A DNA stretch of 64,000 nucleotides, taken from Castanea sativa (Eukaryota; Streptophyta; Magnoliopsida; Fagales; Fagaceae). The notes below the pieces were generated by a model. It searched no databases. It was not told the DNA's origin and worked only from the letters and a program-made list of their open reading frames with translations. Made by a program: the position numbers and the translations under genes. The first letter of the stretch is position 1. Each line of letters begins with the position of its first letter. Positions 48,147-59,821 of the stretch are shown here, one piece after another. Location of the stretch: the NCBI RefSeq assembly GCF_040712315.1, contig NC_134017.1:23788322-23852321 (forward strand), written 5' to 3'.

Positions 48147-49093
48147 TGCGAGAAAAGCTTGGTTTTGTATCTCATACAAAACACATAGCGGAAGCAACAA
48201 ACAAGGATCTATTTCATTCATGATCGATAACATTCACTATGTAAATTTCAGAATTTAAGAACAAGATAGCGTACCTTGGTGTGGAGAAATTCAAACAAAG
48301 ATTAGAAGCACTTGGGAACACTTTTAATCTTCACTCCAATTCCACTTTACGCCCAAGATGTGTGGTCTCTCAATCAGTTTTCAAAGGAAGAATGAAAGTG
48401 TGTCTCACATTCTCTCACACACCGTTTCTTTTTCCTTTTCTAATCTCTTCTAATAAAAATTTTGTATGTTTCTCCCTTTATAACTAACTGATTACCTAAT
48501 TGGGCTGGCCTATTGGGCCTTTCCAATTGGGCTTTAATGTGTGGCTTGGAGTGGGACCAAAAGGGACCAGTAACACACTAGCTCCAATGGGCCTTGGGCC
48601 TTTCCGTTAACTCTTAACAAGCCCAAAGTTACCATTAATTATATTTAATACCACTATATAAATATAATTGCACTCTAGGCCTTATTAATAAATTATATCC
48701 CAAGACTTTATTATGCATACAACCCCTTCATTAAGTCGTTAGGAGAATAATAAATCTCACAGCGGTCCAGTTCAATATGTCTTAACTCTTAAAACATATC
48801 AACATACCAACTAGAAGTCTCCACTTCCATGATCAAGACAAATCATCTTAGTTGATATGTTATAGTCTTCGCAGATGAAATGCCCAATTTCATCACCGAC
48901 TACGAACTAAACTTCTGAGTTTACAAAGAACTTGTGATTTATATCTTCTGTGACTTTTCACATAAATCACATACAATGCATCTCATGGACTATGATAATG
49001 TCTTAGTTCATTTATAGATAGTCTCATATAATTAAACAATTTAATTATTAAATACATGCCAATAAATTGGGTTTTAGGGCATAAACCCCAACA
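48147..49093 (-). repeat. 5' LTR of F, internally deleted
   Basis: The ends match the partner LTR (plus strand TGCGAGAAAAGC to AACCCCAACA). At about 48735-48736 the sequence jumps from CCCCTTCATTAA to GTCGTTAGGAGAA, skipping about 430 bases that are present in 41297-42675. The deletion lies in U3, so the LTR promoter is likely impaired. Confidence 0.9.
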
Positions 49094-49098
49094 CATGC

Positions 49099-50173
49099 AA
49101 TCTTGCGATGTTTTCACACACAAAATGCAATATTCTTTGCTACTTTTGATACATATGCATGTACAATGTGATTTGGCCATTACAAGGCTTACATGTGTTG
49201 ATGTATACTCACTAAACTGTCTTGACTTGTTTTTGAAATATAAAATCGGTTAGACTTGTTTAGTATGTGTGTTTTGGGATCCATGTGCTTAAAATTGTTG
49301 CTGAGAGATGATTTTGAGAGTCTAATATGTTGATTGGATCATTGGTTGAGTTGCATACATGATTGCATTCATGTCTGTGTTTCCATTCTCAAAAAACTAT
49401 TTTTTTTAAAAGCTGGCTCAACACCTCCTCAATACCTGTCTGTCTTTCGAGCTTCTTAGCTTTTTCTTATCGTAATCTCGACATCTTCTCGATACCTGGT
49501 GGATCGATCGAGCTTCTATTCTCGTGTCATTGCTTTGTTCCTCGACACCTTCTCGATAGCTCTATCTATCGAAGTTTTTTTCTCGACACATTCCTCGATA
49601 GATGACTCGACACCTCTCAACACCTATATCTGTCGAGATTTACTGAACCTCTATTTCTCATTTCTCTTGATCTCTCTCTTGATAGCTCTGTCTCTTCACC
49701 TCCCAAACCTTTGTCTCTCACTCCAAACCTCTACACAAGGTTTTTTCAATTTTTTTTCAAGCTTTCCTTCACTTGGTAAGCTTCTAATCGTCTTCATTTA
49801 CATGCATTTCATGTTTTGAAACCTAGTTTTTGGGGTTCTTGAAAAATTTTAGGGTTTTTTCAAAATTGATGAGTTATTGTTGAAATTTTTGGGATGGGTT
49901 TTATAGATTTGATCTTAAAAACAACATGCATTGCATTGCATTCGCATTTTAACAGTATTCTCATGCATTTAGATGTGTGCAAACTGTTTATGTGCTGGTA
50001 GGTTAGGATTGGGCTGAGCCCATGATGCTTTTCATATTGCATGTCACATGTTCATGCATCTCCCATGCATACGTTCTCTCTTTTCAATATACTTGTTATA
50101 TTTGAATTGTTTTGGAACTTCTCTGAGTGCTTCTTTCTTTCCCCCTCTCTTTATGTTTATGTTAGTAGTGTCT
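49099..50173 (+). other. E3 interior upstream of its second gene
   Basis: It contains a run of CTCGACA / TCTCGATA motifs at about 49470-49640, echoing the GCTCGACAGCTTCT repeats of the E3 LTR. No coding sequence is supported before the ATG at 50174. The region may act as the 5' UTR or promoter of the next gene. Confidence 0.45.
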
Positions 50174-51357
50174 ATGGCACCAAAACGTAAGTCTGTTCTG
50201 TCCCAGAACCCTCTCCGTTCTAGGGCCTCTTCTTCTTCTGATCCTACTCCCTCCTTTGTTCGATTCCGTGATGAGGATGCCCAAAAGGACTTCTCGAAGA
50301 ACTTCTCTAAACGATGTGTTCATTCGGAATGCCAAGTTATTCTAGCAGACTTCACCAACACTGACCTTCCCGATGTCATTCACAAACGGGAATGGGAGTC
50401 ATTGTGTGACGTCCTGGTCACATGTCCTTCCGTGCTAATCCAGGAGTTCTACTCCAACATACATGGAACTGATTTTTCAATACCTCTTTTTCACACTCGC
50501 GTTTGAGGTACACGCATAGTAGTCACACCGGAGTTGGTATCCTTGTGCTTCATATTCCAAGGGTTATGCATCTTGACTACCCCGATTGCGAGCGTCTACT
50601 GACTGTGTCCAAAGACGAGATGATCTCTACCTTCTGTGAGCAACCAACTGTTTGGGGTGAGCGTCAGTTTACATCATGTCGGCCTTTTGCTAAAGGTCCT
50701 CGATTCTTGAACATGGTGATGACGTTTGTTTTGTATCCTCTCTCTCACCACAACTTTATCACAGAGCCTCATGCTCGTTTTCTGTTATCCCTTCTTGAGG
50801 ATCTTTCCATTGATTTTCCTTCACATTTCATCACTTCTGTTATAGATGTCTATAAGGACACAACTACCAGTGATAAGATCATCTTTTCTTCCACTATCAT
50901 GAGGATTTTACGCCATTTCTTCATCCCTTTTCTCGTGTCTGACCCCTTACATGTCATGTGTGCCATAGACGTCGCTATCGTAAAAAGTAGTGAGGCGCAG
51001 TTTAGGTCGTGACAAATGGTTTCAGCAGCTCCTTCCTCTATTCCGGCTCCATCTAGATCTGCTCGAGCCTCATTTGCTCCCTCATCTTCTACGAGCGATG
51101 TGTCACTAGGAGACATCATGACGCAGCTTCAACACATGGATGCTCGCCTAGATACACTCTCTATAGAGTTGTATCAGGTGAATGTTCCTGTTGGTCGCAT
51201 TGCTCGGCGACAGGCGACCATGGGTGGTTTTGCTCCTGAGGTTTCTCCTCCACCACCTCCTGTGGCTTCCAAGTCTAAGGATGATGATGGTGTTAACGAT
51301 GATGCTTCGGACGATGATGATGGAGATACTAACTCTACGAATGAGATGTCTACTTAA
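50174..51357 (+). pseudogene. Putative plant transposon protein gene carried by E3
   Basis: ATG at 50174 begins MAPKRKSVLSQNPLRSR with a Ser-rich basic start. It continues with FVRFRDEDAQKDFSKNFSKR, then (after a stop at 50504-50506 and a shift near 50540) IPRVMHLDYPDCERLLTVSK and GPRFLNMVMTFVLYPLSHHN. After another stop at 51010-51012 it reads LGDIMTQLQHMDARLDTLS and an acidic Asp-rich tail ending at 51357. The pattern fits the 'putative plant transposon protein' domain family (PF20167, from memory), of unknown function and often found in LTR-element interiors. Undamaged it would be about 395 residues. The purine tract and 3' LTR follow within 560 bases. Confidence 0.6.
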
Positions 51358-51902
51358 CACTCTACCCTTTGTCACTCGTGACAAAAAGAGGGAGTAGTTT
51401 TGGGCTATGAGAGTAGTCATACTTAGGGGGAGAGCTTGTATAGGACATTTTTGATAGGGAGAGTGTTGTTGTTTTGAGGAATGTAGTGAGGTCTACTTGT
51501 ATCTTTTTCTTTTCTCTACTTTAGATACATTTTCTTCTTGTACCTAGGTCTTGTGACCATGTATGACATACATTGGACTTATTCTCTTTATATGTTGATG
51601 TATATTTCTTTCACTTGCCCTTATATGTGTTGTTTCTTTTCTATCTTTATACACATGTTTCTTTACTTGTATGCAATGTATTATTTTTGTTTCACACTAA
51701 GATGCATTGATGAGTTTTGTTTAAAGTGTTTCAAAAATACAAGTTGTCAAAGTCTACTTGCCATAAACTCTCTTCTTGCAAAGTTTTTCTAGAGTTTGTG
51801 TTAGGATAGATTTTATTGTATTTAACAAGTGCATATGAGTTGAGTGATTTATGACTTCTCTCATATGTTCATTTGTTAGTTGTGGTTTTGTTACGAATTG
51901 CC

Positions 51903-51914
51903 AAAGGGGGAGAT
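51903..51914 (+). other. Polypurine tract of E3
   Basis: AAAGGGGGAGAT directly before the 3' LTR. It is the plus-strand primer site. Confidence 0.88.
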
Positions 51915-52942
51915 TGTTAGGACATATGCGTTTCACTTGTTTAGAACATATGTCATTCTTTTATGTAATTGGCTAATCCTTTGACAAAACGCACTTTACT
52001 TATAATTGGGTAGATTTAGGATAAGTTTTATGCTTCAAGAAACTGTGTTTCAAGATCAAGTGTTGAAGTCATTAAGTCTGTCCAAGAAACAAGCTGAAAA
52101 GTGCAAGTTCATTAAAGCTCGACAACTAGCTTGACAGCTAGCATGTGTCAAGGTTTAAAGAGCTATTCCAACCTCAAGGCTAGACAACTTCTCGACAGGT
52201 GCCCGACAGCTTCTATCCATCGAGGATTACAAATTTCAGAATCCTGATATGATTTTCTTGGAATCCGTGGATGTGTCTTTAAGCCTTCTTTTCTCCTAAC
52301 CTTAGACATATAAAAGGATTATTTTAAGGGCCATCAAAGTATTATTCACAAGTTGCATAAGCACTGAAAAATCCTAGTTCAAGCAAGTTGTGACCAGAGA
52401 CAAAGTTCTTGCCTTAGTTCATCTCTCTTGTGAAGAAGTTATTGTGTAATGTGCACCGTAGGGTTTTTTAACCAAGAATCTTCTTGATCTTCATCGTGTG
52501 GATGAATTGAAGAACTTTGCAGCCAACAATCTTCTCTAGTTGGTGATTGAAGTCGCGTACTAGGATCTGCGCAATTGGTTAGTCATGTACTTGGGAGCCG
52601 TGCATTAAAAGGAGAAATTGTCACTACAGAACAAGTCCAATTGGATATTGGGGTAAGGGTTGAACTGTAGGTTGGTAAGGTACTTGGAATTCCTTTACTT
52701 GTAACCGCTTGTTGTGATAATAGTGGAATTTCGGGAGTAGTGACCTTAGAATCACCTGGTGGGGTTTTTGCCGTGTAGGTTTTCCGCATTCGTAAATAAG
52801 TCACCATGTCATTTAATTTCCACTGCATCTTAGTTTAATTGGTGATTTGTTAGTGCTACCATGCACTTTGCATGTTAATTTGATTAATTAATAACTTGGC
52901 TAATTATCCATCACAAGGGGTCAATATGTTTTTGGCCTATCA
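51915..52942 (+). repeat. 3' LTR of E3
   Basis: It runs from TGTTAGGACATATGCG to TTTTTGGCCTATCA. It is followed by CCAAT (52943-52947), equal to 34624-34628. It is one base longer than the 5' LTR, with scattered substitutions. Confidence 0.93.
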
Positions 52943-52947
52943 CCAAT

Positions 52948-54431
52948 CAAGTTTGGGATCTTGTAAAGGCGCCTAACGAATTTAACCTATTGGTTGCAAA
53001 TGGGTTAACAAGAGAAAGAGAGGGATAGATGGAAATGTTGAAACCTTTAAAGCAAGTCTAGTGGCGAAAGGGTATACATAAAAAGAAGGTATTGATTATG
53101 AAGAAACCTTTTCACTAGTAGCAATGCTTAAATCTATCAGAATTCTCTTATTCATTGTTGCTCATTATGATTATGAGATTTGACAAATGGATGTCAAGAC
53201 TGCATTTCTTAATGGCAATCTTGAAGAGAAAATCTATATGATGCAATCAGAAGGTTTCATAGCAAAGAACCAAAAGCATATGGTATGCAAGTTGAAAAGG
53301 TTCATTTATGGACTTAAGCAAGCATCTAGGTCATTGAACATCAGATTTAATCAAGTAATCAAGTCATTTGGTTTTGAACAAAATCTTGATGAATCATGTG
53401 TGTATAAAAGACATCGAGACAAAGTAGTAATATTCCTAGTACTTTATGTTGATGATATTCTACTCATTGAAAATGATGTAGGGGTAATGTCATCAGTAAA
53501 GGTATGATTGTCAAGCCAATTTAATATGAAGGACTTGGGTGAAGCTAACTTTATTCTAAGGATCAAGCTTTTGTAAGATCGCAAGAATAAGATGTTAGGT
53601 TTATCACAAGCTGGATATATAGATAAGGTTCTAGAACGGTTTAACATGCAAAACTCCAAGAAATGATTGCTTTCTTTTTGACATGGAGTTCCTCTATCTG
53701 ATGACCAAAGGCCTAAGACTCATAAGGAAGTAAATTTGATAAGACAAGTTCCTTATGCTTCTACAGTGGGAAGTCTTATGTATGCCATGCTTTGTACTAG
53801 ACCAGATATCTACTATTCAGTTGGCATGGTCAGCCAATATCAATCAAATCTAGGACCAAACCATTGGTAAGTTGTAAAGCATATTCTTAAGTATCTACGG
53901 AGAACGAGAGATTATATGCTTGTTTACTAGTGTGAGGATTTTACTCCCATTGGCTATACAGATTCAGATTTTCAATCAGATCTTGATTCCAGAAAGTCCA
54001 CTTCAAGTTGTGTGTTCACCTTGGGAGGTGGAGCCATAAGTTGGAGGAGTGTTAAGCAATCTTGTGTTACAGACTCGACCATGAAAGTTGAATATGTTGT
54101 TGCTTGTGAGGTGGCAAAGGAAGCTGTTTGGCTCAAGAAATTCCTTTATGATTTTGGTGTTGTGAGAATGGAGCAAGTTCCCATCATATTGTTTTGCGAC
54201 AATAGTGGAGCGGTTGCACAATGCAAAGATCTAAGGAATCATAAGAAAGGAAAGCACATTGAGAGAAAATACCACATCATTCGAGACATTGTTGCTTGTG
54301 GAGTTGTAATAGTAGCAAAGATAGAAAGTGCAAATAATCTAGCAGATCCCTTTACCAAAGTCTTGCCTCAAAGCACTTTTAAGTCACATTCGGAGGGAAT
54401 GAGAGTTAGATTAGTGCACAATAGTCTTTAG
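52948..54431 (+). pseudogene. Reverse transcriptase and RNase H of E1
   Basis: Resumes the E1 pol after E3. It reads QVWDLVKAPNE and then a decayed RT start (stops between 53030 and 53190). From 53187 it reads MDVKTAFLNGNLEEKIYM, then YVDDILLIEND with YVDDI at 53445-53459. Further stops occur around 53505-53940. RNase H from about 54012 reads GGGAISWRSVKQSC and ends KIESANNLADPFTKVLP...HNSL with TAG at 54429-54431. Confidence 0.9.
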
Positions 54432-54445
54432 GGCAAGTGGGAGAT
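54431..54445 (+). other. Polypurine tract of E1
   Basis: GGGCAAGTGGGAGAT immediately before the 3' LTR. Confidence 0.85.
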
Positions 54446-55551
54446 TGTTAGGATTAGTGTTCTTAAATCCTATTGTATGATGTCATACATGACTTAATAT
54501 TGTGATTAATAAAGTGGTTTTATTATTATCTAAAATAATAGTAACATGGATCTTCGAACATTATCATATAGTTTATAAGATGCATAGCATGTGATTTATG
54601 TGAAAACTCACAAAAGATATAAATCACAAGTTCTTTGTAAACTCAGAATTATAGCTCGTAGTCAGTGATGAAATTAAGCATTTCATTTGCGAAGACTATA
54701 AAATATCAACTAAGATGATTTGTCTTGATCATGGAAGTGGAGACTTCTAGTTGGTATGTTGATATGTTTAAAGAGTTAAAACATATTGAATTGAACCGCT
54801 GTAAGATTTATTATTCTCCTAAAAATTGTCAAATGAATAATAAATCTCACAATTTTTATTTACATGAACTCTTAATCCTGAGAATCTGATCATGAAATGT
54901 AAGTTGCTTTGATATATCAGGAATGAGATCTTAAGACACGATCAAAACCTTAGTATGTTGGGCAGCCACATTTAGTGTTGATGGAACATATATTCTCAAG
55001 ATGGAATTCATAGACTCTTAATAAAGATACAAAATATTCCCTTGAGATAAGTTTAATGGGTTTGGTTATTCAGAGTTTTAGACCTAACCAATTTAGTAAT
55101 GAGTTACTAAAGTACATATTTATGAAATTGAATTTCATAAATATATGATGAATAGCATAGAGGATTAAACCGAGTACTCAAGAATAAGATGTAGTAATTT
55201 ACAAAGTGGCAGTCTACATTCATGACTTTGTATTACTATGAATATTTTATGAAGGGGTTGCATGTACAATAATGTCTTGGGATATAATTTATAAATAAGG
55301 CCTAGAGTGCAACTATATTTATATAGTGGTATTAAATATAGTTAATAGTAACTTTGGACTTGTCAAGAGTTGACAGAAAAGCCCAAGGCCCATTGAAGCT
55401 AGTGTCTTATTCGTTCTACTCCAAGGCACATACTAAAGCCCAATTGGAAAGGCCTAAAAGGCTAGCCCAATTAGATAATCAGTTATAAGGAGATAAACAT
55501 ACAGAATTTTGGTAAGAGAGATTATGAAATGGTGTGTATGTGAGTATGAGA
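54446..55551 (+). repeat. 3' LTR of E1, truncated
   Basis: Starts TGTTAGGATTAGTGTTC and follows the 5' LTR until ...GTGAGTATGAGA. After that the sequence is unrelated. About 254 bases of the LTR's 3' end are missing, and so is the target duplication, so E1 lost its right edge by deletion or replacement. Confidence 0.88.
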
Positions 55552-56849
55552 AAAAATTGCATTGTTCTCATGTTTTCAATCTCCTAAAATTTTCCATTTT
55601 ATCATGCGTAGTTTCTCATGTCTACCCAGCTTTTCTCATGTATATTTTATTGAAAAAGGGTGATGCATGGGTGAAAATGAATTTTTCTAAAACATGGATG
55701 TATGAATGCACATATGTATATGTTTATGTACATTTACATTGTGGATGTATTTATGTACATACGTATATATGCGCATACGTATAGAAAACTATGGATATTT
55801 GCACTTTTGAAAAAGGGTGTTTTGACATATGCATGTATTTTTTGAAAGAGAGGGGAAAGGGGCATGACCTTCCTTATTTTTTTAAGAAAAATGGGATGCA
55901 AAAATTTTGAAATATAGGATGAATAAGATGGTTTTTGAAAAATGCCTTATTATTTGTATATGGAAGAATGTATGCATTTTTGGAGAAAAGATTTTTTTTT
56001 AGTAAAAAATTTATTTGTGCTTTTATGAAAACAAGTGCACATACATGCGTATATTCATACGTATATCAATATAGAGGACAGACAGAAGGAAGATGATAGT
56101 AAGAAGGAAGATAAGCACTCTCGGACAAGACAGAAAGAAGAAAGAAAGGAAGGAACCAGCAAAGTCCAATAATTGAAAGAAGAATGGAATAAAGACAAGA
56201 AAGGAAGAAGAATAAAGAGAATCTACGGCATAAAAGATGAAAGAAAAAGCCACATAGAACAAAATGTCACTCTTCATGAAAAGTGAATAGTATCCTTCAC
56301 CGACATATTAACTAGGGTTAACTTTCTAATCAGAGTTATTTGTCAAGACAGACAATGGTTCACTACTTCTATAAATAGACAGACTCTTGAAGAAGGAAGG
56401 CAGGCTCAAGTTTAGGCTCAAATTTCAGGCTTAAGTTTTATGCAAGAGTTTAGGCTGAGAGCTTAGACAATAACAGAACTTTCTCTCTTTTCCTTTTGTA
56501 ACCAAGAAAGCTTCTCATTTTGTAATCTTTCCTCTACAGAAATCTTGTATCTCCCTCTACCATTTCAAACTTGAATCTCCCATTATAGATTTGTAACCTT
56601 TCCTCTTTCCTTACAGAATCTTACAACTTCCATTATAGACTGTGTATCATAAGTTGTTAATCGTGTACCTATAAAGAAGGATGGTGTTCATTCAGTTGTT
56701 TCAATAAAGATTTCAAGACAGATTTCCATCAAGTAAGAATTTATTGTTTAAATTGTCTTCTGAATCTATGGTTGCATTTTATATTGAGATATCTATATTT
56801 GCTATATTCTTATAATAGTTCTTTTACTATTGTTCTCCATCACCGTACC
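55552..56849. other. Possible LTR-derived promoter region, unassigned
   Basis: No protein is recognised. A TATAAATA box at 56370-56377 is followed by C/T-rich sequence with several TTGTAA and AATAAAG (about 56704) elements, the profile of an LTR U3-R-U5. Purine-rich sequence (56090-56200) precedes it. The stretch is interrupted at 56850 by another solo LTR and may continue at 59104. I could not find its partner LTR. Confidence 0.3.
56370..56377 (+). promoter_or_regulatory. TATA-like box
   Basis: TATAAATA in C/T-poor context about 30 bases before a candidate transcript start. No downstream gene is identified, and it is probably a relic of an LTR promoter. Confidence 0.25.
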
Positions 56850-59103
56850 TGTCACGCCCTGAACCCAACTATAAAGATAGACACGTGACAACCACCGTAT
56901 GCTTATAAAGTAAGCACCGTACAAGTGTGCAAGGCCTTCTTAGCAACTAAAATTTATCCTCAAAAATTAAATCAAATAAATCCAAAATACCTCAACAATT
57001 TCTTTATGAATAGATCTCCAATAATTTAATAGGAAAAAAATCCAAACCTCATGTACATAATGTCAATTGACCAATAAATATAAAACTATTAGAAGACCAT
57101 CCAATCCCAAAATCTCTAAGCTTCTTTTCGTGCTCACAACACAACATCAAAACTCTCAAAACTTGCTATTCTTCCCAATCTGAAACTGGAGGGGAAAAAG
57201 GGGTGAGCTAACAACTCAATAAGTAAACAATATCCTAATTAGTTCTATCAAGCAATAGATCTATAAAATGATAAGATGTAATATGAGTTTTCAAAAATTA
57301 TAATATACTATGGGTTTTTCGAAAATAACTAAGAAGTTTCATAGTCTTAAAATAATAAGTTACAAATAGATCACATACTTTAATCTTACAAATATATCAT
57401 GGATGGTTAGAAAGTAGTCAGTTTTCCATATATCAAAAACTGTAACTTATAGTAGGTTCCAAAAATACATAAGCAGTTTTAATGACTCAAAATAGTTTAA
57501 ATACTCAAACATTTTCAAATTCACATATGTAGTTTTAAGGACTCAAATGGTTCAAATATTCAAACGTAATTCATATTGTTAACAATCTTATGACTATGGT
57601 CACGCTATATCCCCGTGACTGGGCATCAGAGTACCAATGAATAATCCCTATTGGCTGGGTATCGGAGTACCAATGAATAACCCCCATTGGTTTGGGTATC
57701 AGAATACCAATAAATGACCCCTATTGGCTGGGTATCAGAGTACCAATGAATAAACCCCATTGGTTTGGGTATCAGATTCAATTTATAGTCAGACTGTCCA
57801 TAATCATATATATGAAATCATAATTTCTAACAAAAATATATCTTATTCAAATGCATATACATATAATCATATATTCAATATTTTCAATACATTTGTGATA
57901 TTTCTATATTCCTTACTTTAAATCAATATAGCTACAAAAAACAATTAAATAAAATAAATCTTATATTCAATGCTCATATATATTTATGGAAATTCTTTAT
58001 TCTTTACTTTGAATCAGTATAGCTAAAAACAATTAAACAAAATACATCATATATTCAATAACCAGATATATTTGCGATAATTCTTTACTTGAAATTAGTG
58101 ATACAATAGAAATAAAATTGTAACAATTATAAACAAATTTTCAGTAGTTAAAAATACATTAATATAAGAAAAATAAAACCCAATTAGGATAAGGTTACTT
58201 ACCTCCAAAAGCTATTCCAAATGAAACTTTTCCTTAACAAATCCTCTAAACTCCTTAGATATCACCTAAAACAATTTTCAAATATTTTTACTCAATAATT
58301 AAATAATTTAAGAAGAACTTATAATGGTATTCGGCCAGATAGAGAGACCACTAAAAATATCTCATAACTATCCACTGTTAGCTCACACCAAAAAATCCAC
58401 CTATTAATATCATATATTTTCTTTACTTTCTGCTACAAATAGTTTCCTAGGGATATAGACTATAGAATACCTATAAAGTCAAAAGCCAATTTATATAAAA
58501 AAAAAAACCACCTGAACACAATTACGTTTACACCTTTCCCTTTTTTTTTTTTTCATCAAATCCACTACTTCAGCACTATTACTGAAAGAAAGTCTGAGCA
58601 AAACACCTAACATTTTAAGAAAATATGCAGCTTCTCTCTACGCTTAACACACACAAGTATAGAAAGAGATTAAGTTACTGAACATAGAAAAATCTGTAGT
58701 AACAACGTCTAGTTTACCGAAAAATAAATCCAAACTTTGCATTGTTTGCATCATTAAAACTCTCAAGTAATTAAATAGTTTCACTACTGGCCAAAATACC
58801 CACATAAAAAAATATTCTAATACCACATAAAATCTAAATTTGACAAAAGAATAAGATTTTTTAAACTCTTACCTCAAGAGTGTAGTCAATCCTTCTCTAC
58901 ACTTCAATCCTTTGAGTAGTCATCTCCCTCAAAATATCTCTCCATATACATTGACTTAATATGCTTATATATATATAGTTAGGGTTTCAACCTTATTTTC
59001 TAAAAACTCCTTTATAATTATACATTATAAAATTGGTCCCACAAAAAAAATTTACTTAAATACCCCTCCTTTTAAATCCCTTTTTTTTTTTTCGGGTATT
59101 GCA
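56850..59103. repeat. Solo LTR, probably Ty3/gypsy (Tekay-like)
   Basis: It runs from TGTCACGCCCTGAACCC to CGGGTATTGCA, 2254 bp. It is flanked by GTACC (56845-56849) and GTATC (59104-59108), one mismatch. The ends, the early GACACGTGACAA block and the GTGAGCTAACAACTCAATAAG block resemble chromovirus Tekay/Del LTRs. It contains a minisatellite at 57617-57775. No internal domain is present. Family assignment is from memory. Confidence 0.6.
57617..57775. repeat. Minisatellite in the gypsy-like LTR, about 4-5 units of 35-40 bp
   Basis: Tandem units with core GGGTATCAGAGTACCAATGA, alternating TATTGGCTGGGTATC and CATTGGTTTGGGTATC forms, so the array has a two-unit higher-order pattern. Confidence 0.85.
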
Positions 59104-59753
59104 GTATCATAGCTTGCCATAGTCATACAATTTCTACTTGTTCATTACTATTCACTATATTGTCTTTATTATGCTTTGTTTCTACATCATCATAACTATT
59201 ATTCCATCCTACGTATCTATCATCGTATTCCATTCTATTAGCTATTAGTCCTTTAGCTCAATTACTTTTGCACTTCTCCTGACCTTCATCCTACTCCCTT
59301 TACTATTAGTTCCATTGTTTTTATATGCCTTTATATATTTTCATATATATATTTACTTCTATATGTCATAATTCCTACTATGTTCTATAGCTATTATTAC
59401 TACGTGCTTTCCATCCTGGGTGGTAATGGTACCAGAGCCATGTCTAGTGAATGTATTGGTCCAACTAGCCCAATTTAGTGTAAAGCCCATCTAAGAGCAA
59501 TCTATTTTCACATTCCTTCTATTTAATTTCAACACCGTGCTCAAATTTACAAGTCTAACCTAGCCCAAGTGAAGGATACCCATGAGAAGAAGCATTTTAT
59601 TGCCAAAGACCAAGTGAAGGATACCCACGAGAAGGTAGTTGCTACTTATGCCCGAGTCCAGGTCTCATATTCCATGGTATGTGAGTTGGAAAGAAACTAG
59701 AGGATTGCAAATGAGGACTTAGTCTATACATAGAAGAGTTGGAGATGAATAAG

Positions 59754-59821
<68 letters not shown>

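Larger units (their letters stand above)
41297..49093 (-). mobile_element. Ty1/copia retrotransposon F (nested in E3)
   Basis: A minus-strand element flanked by a perfect CATGC duplication (41292-41296 and 49094-49098). The left (3') LTR 41297-42675 is 1379 bp. The right (5') LTR 48147-49093 is only 947 bp because of an internal deletion. The primer site is at 48133-48146 and the purine tract at 42676-42690. It belongs to the TGTTGGGGTTTATG subfamily, like solo LTR S2. The coding region is far more decayed than in A or E2. Confidence 0.93.
34629..52942 (+). mobile_element. Copia-type element E3 (nested in E1 pol), gag plus extra gene, no pol seen
   Basis: LTRs at 34629-35655 (1027 bp) and 51915-52942 (1028 bp) are flanked by a perfect CCAAT duplication (34624-34628 and 52943-52947). 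The primer site is at 35658-35669 and the purine tract at 51903-51914. Its own interior (about 5.6 kb after removing S4, S5 and F) holds a gag gene, a long non-coding stretch, and a gene of the putative plant transposon protein type near the 3' end. I found no integrase, reverse transcriptase or RNase H of its own, so it looks like a non-autonomous derivative of a SIRE/Maximus-like family (lineage inferred). Confidence 0.88.
20254..55551 (+). mobile_element. Ty1/copia retrotransposon E1, outermost host of the nest
   Basis: A plus-strand element of the same family as A and E2, spread over 35 kb by later insertions. Its own pieces are: 5' LTR 20254-20630 plus 28498-29510; leader and gag 29511-31600; protease to integrase 31601-32255 and 33686-34628; reverse transcriptase and RNase H 52948-54431; and a truncated 3' LTR 54446-55551. 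Joining the pieces gives a continuous copia gene order. The terminal CA of the 5' LTR has become CG, the 3' LTR lacks about 254 bases, and the frames are heavily broken. It is the oldest layer. Confidence 0.92.
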
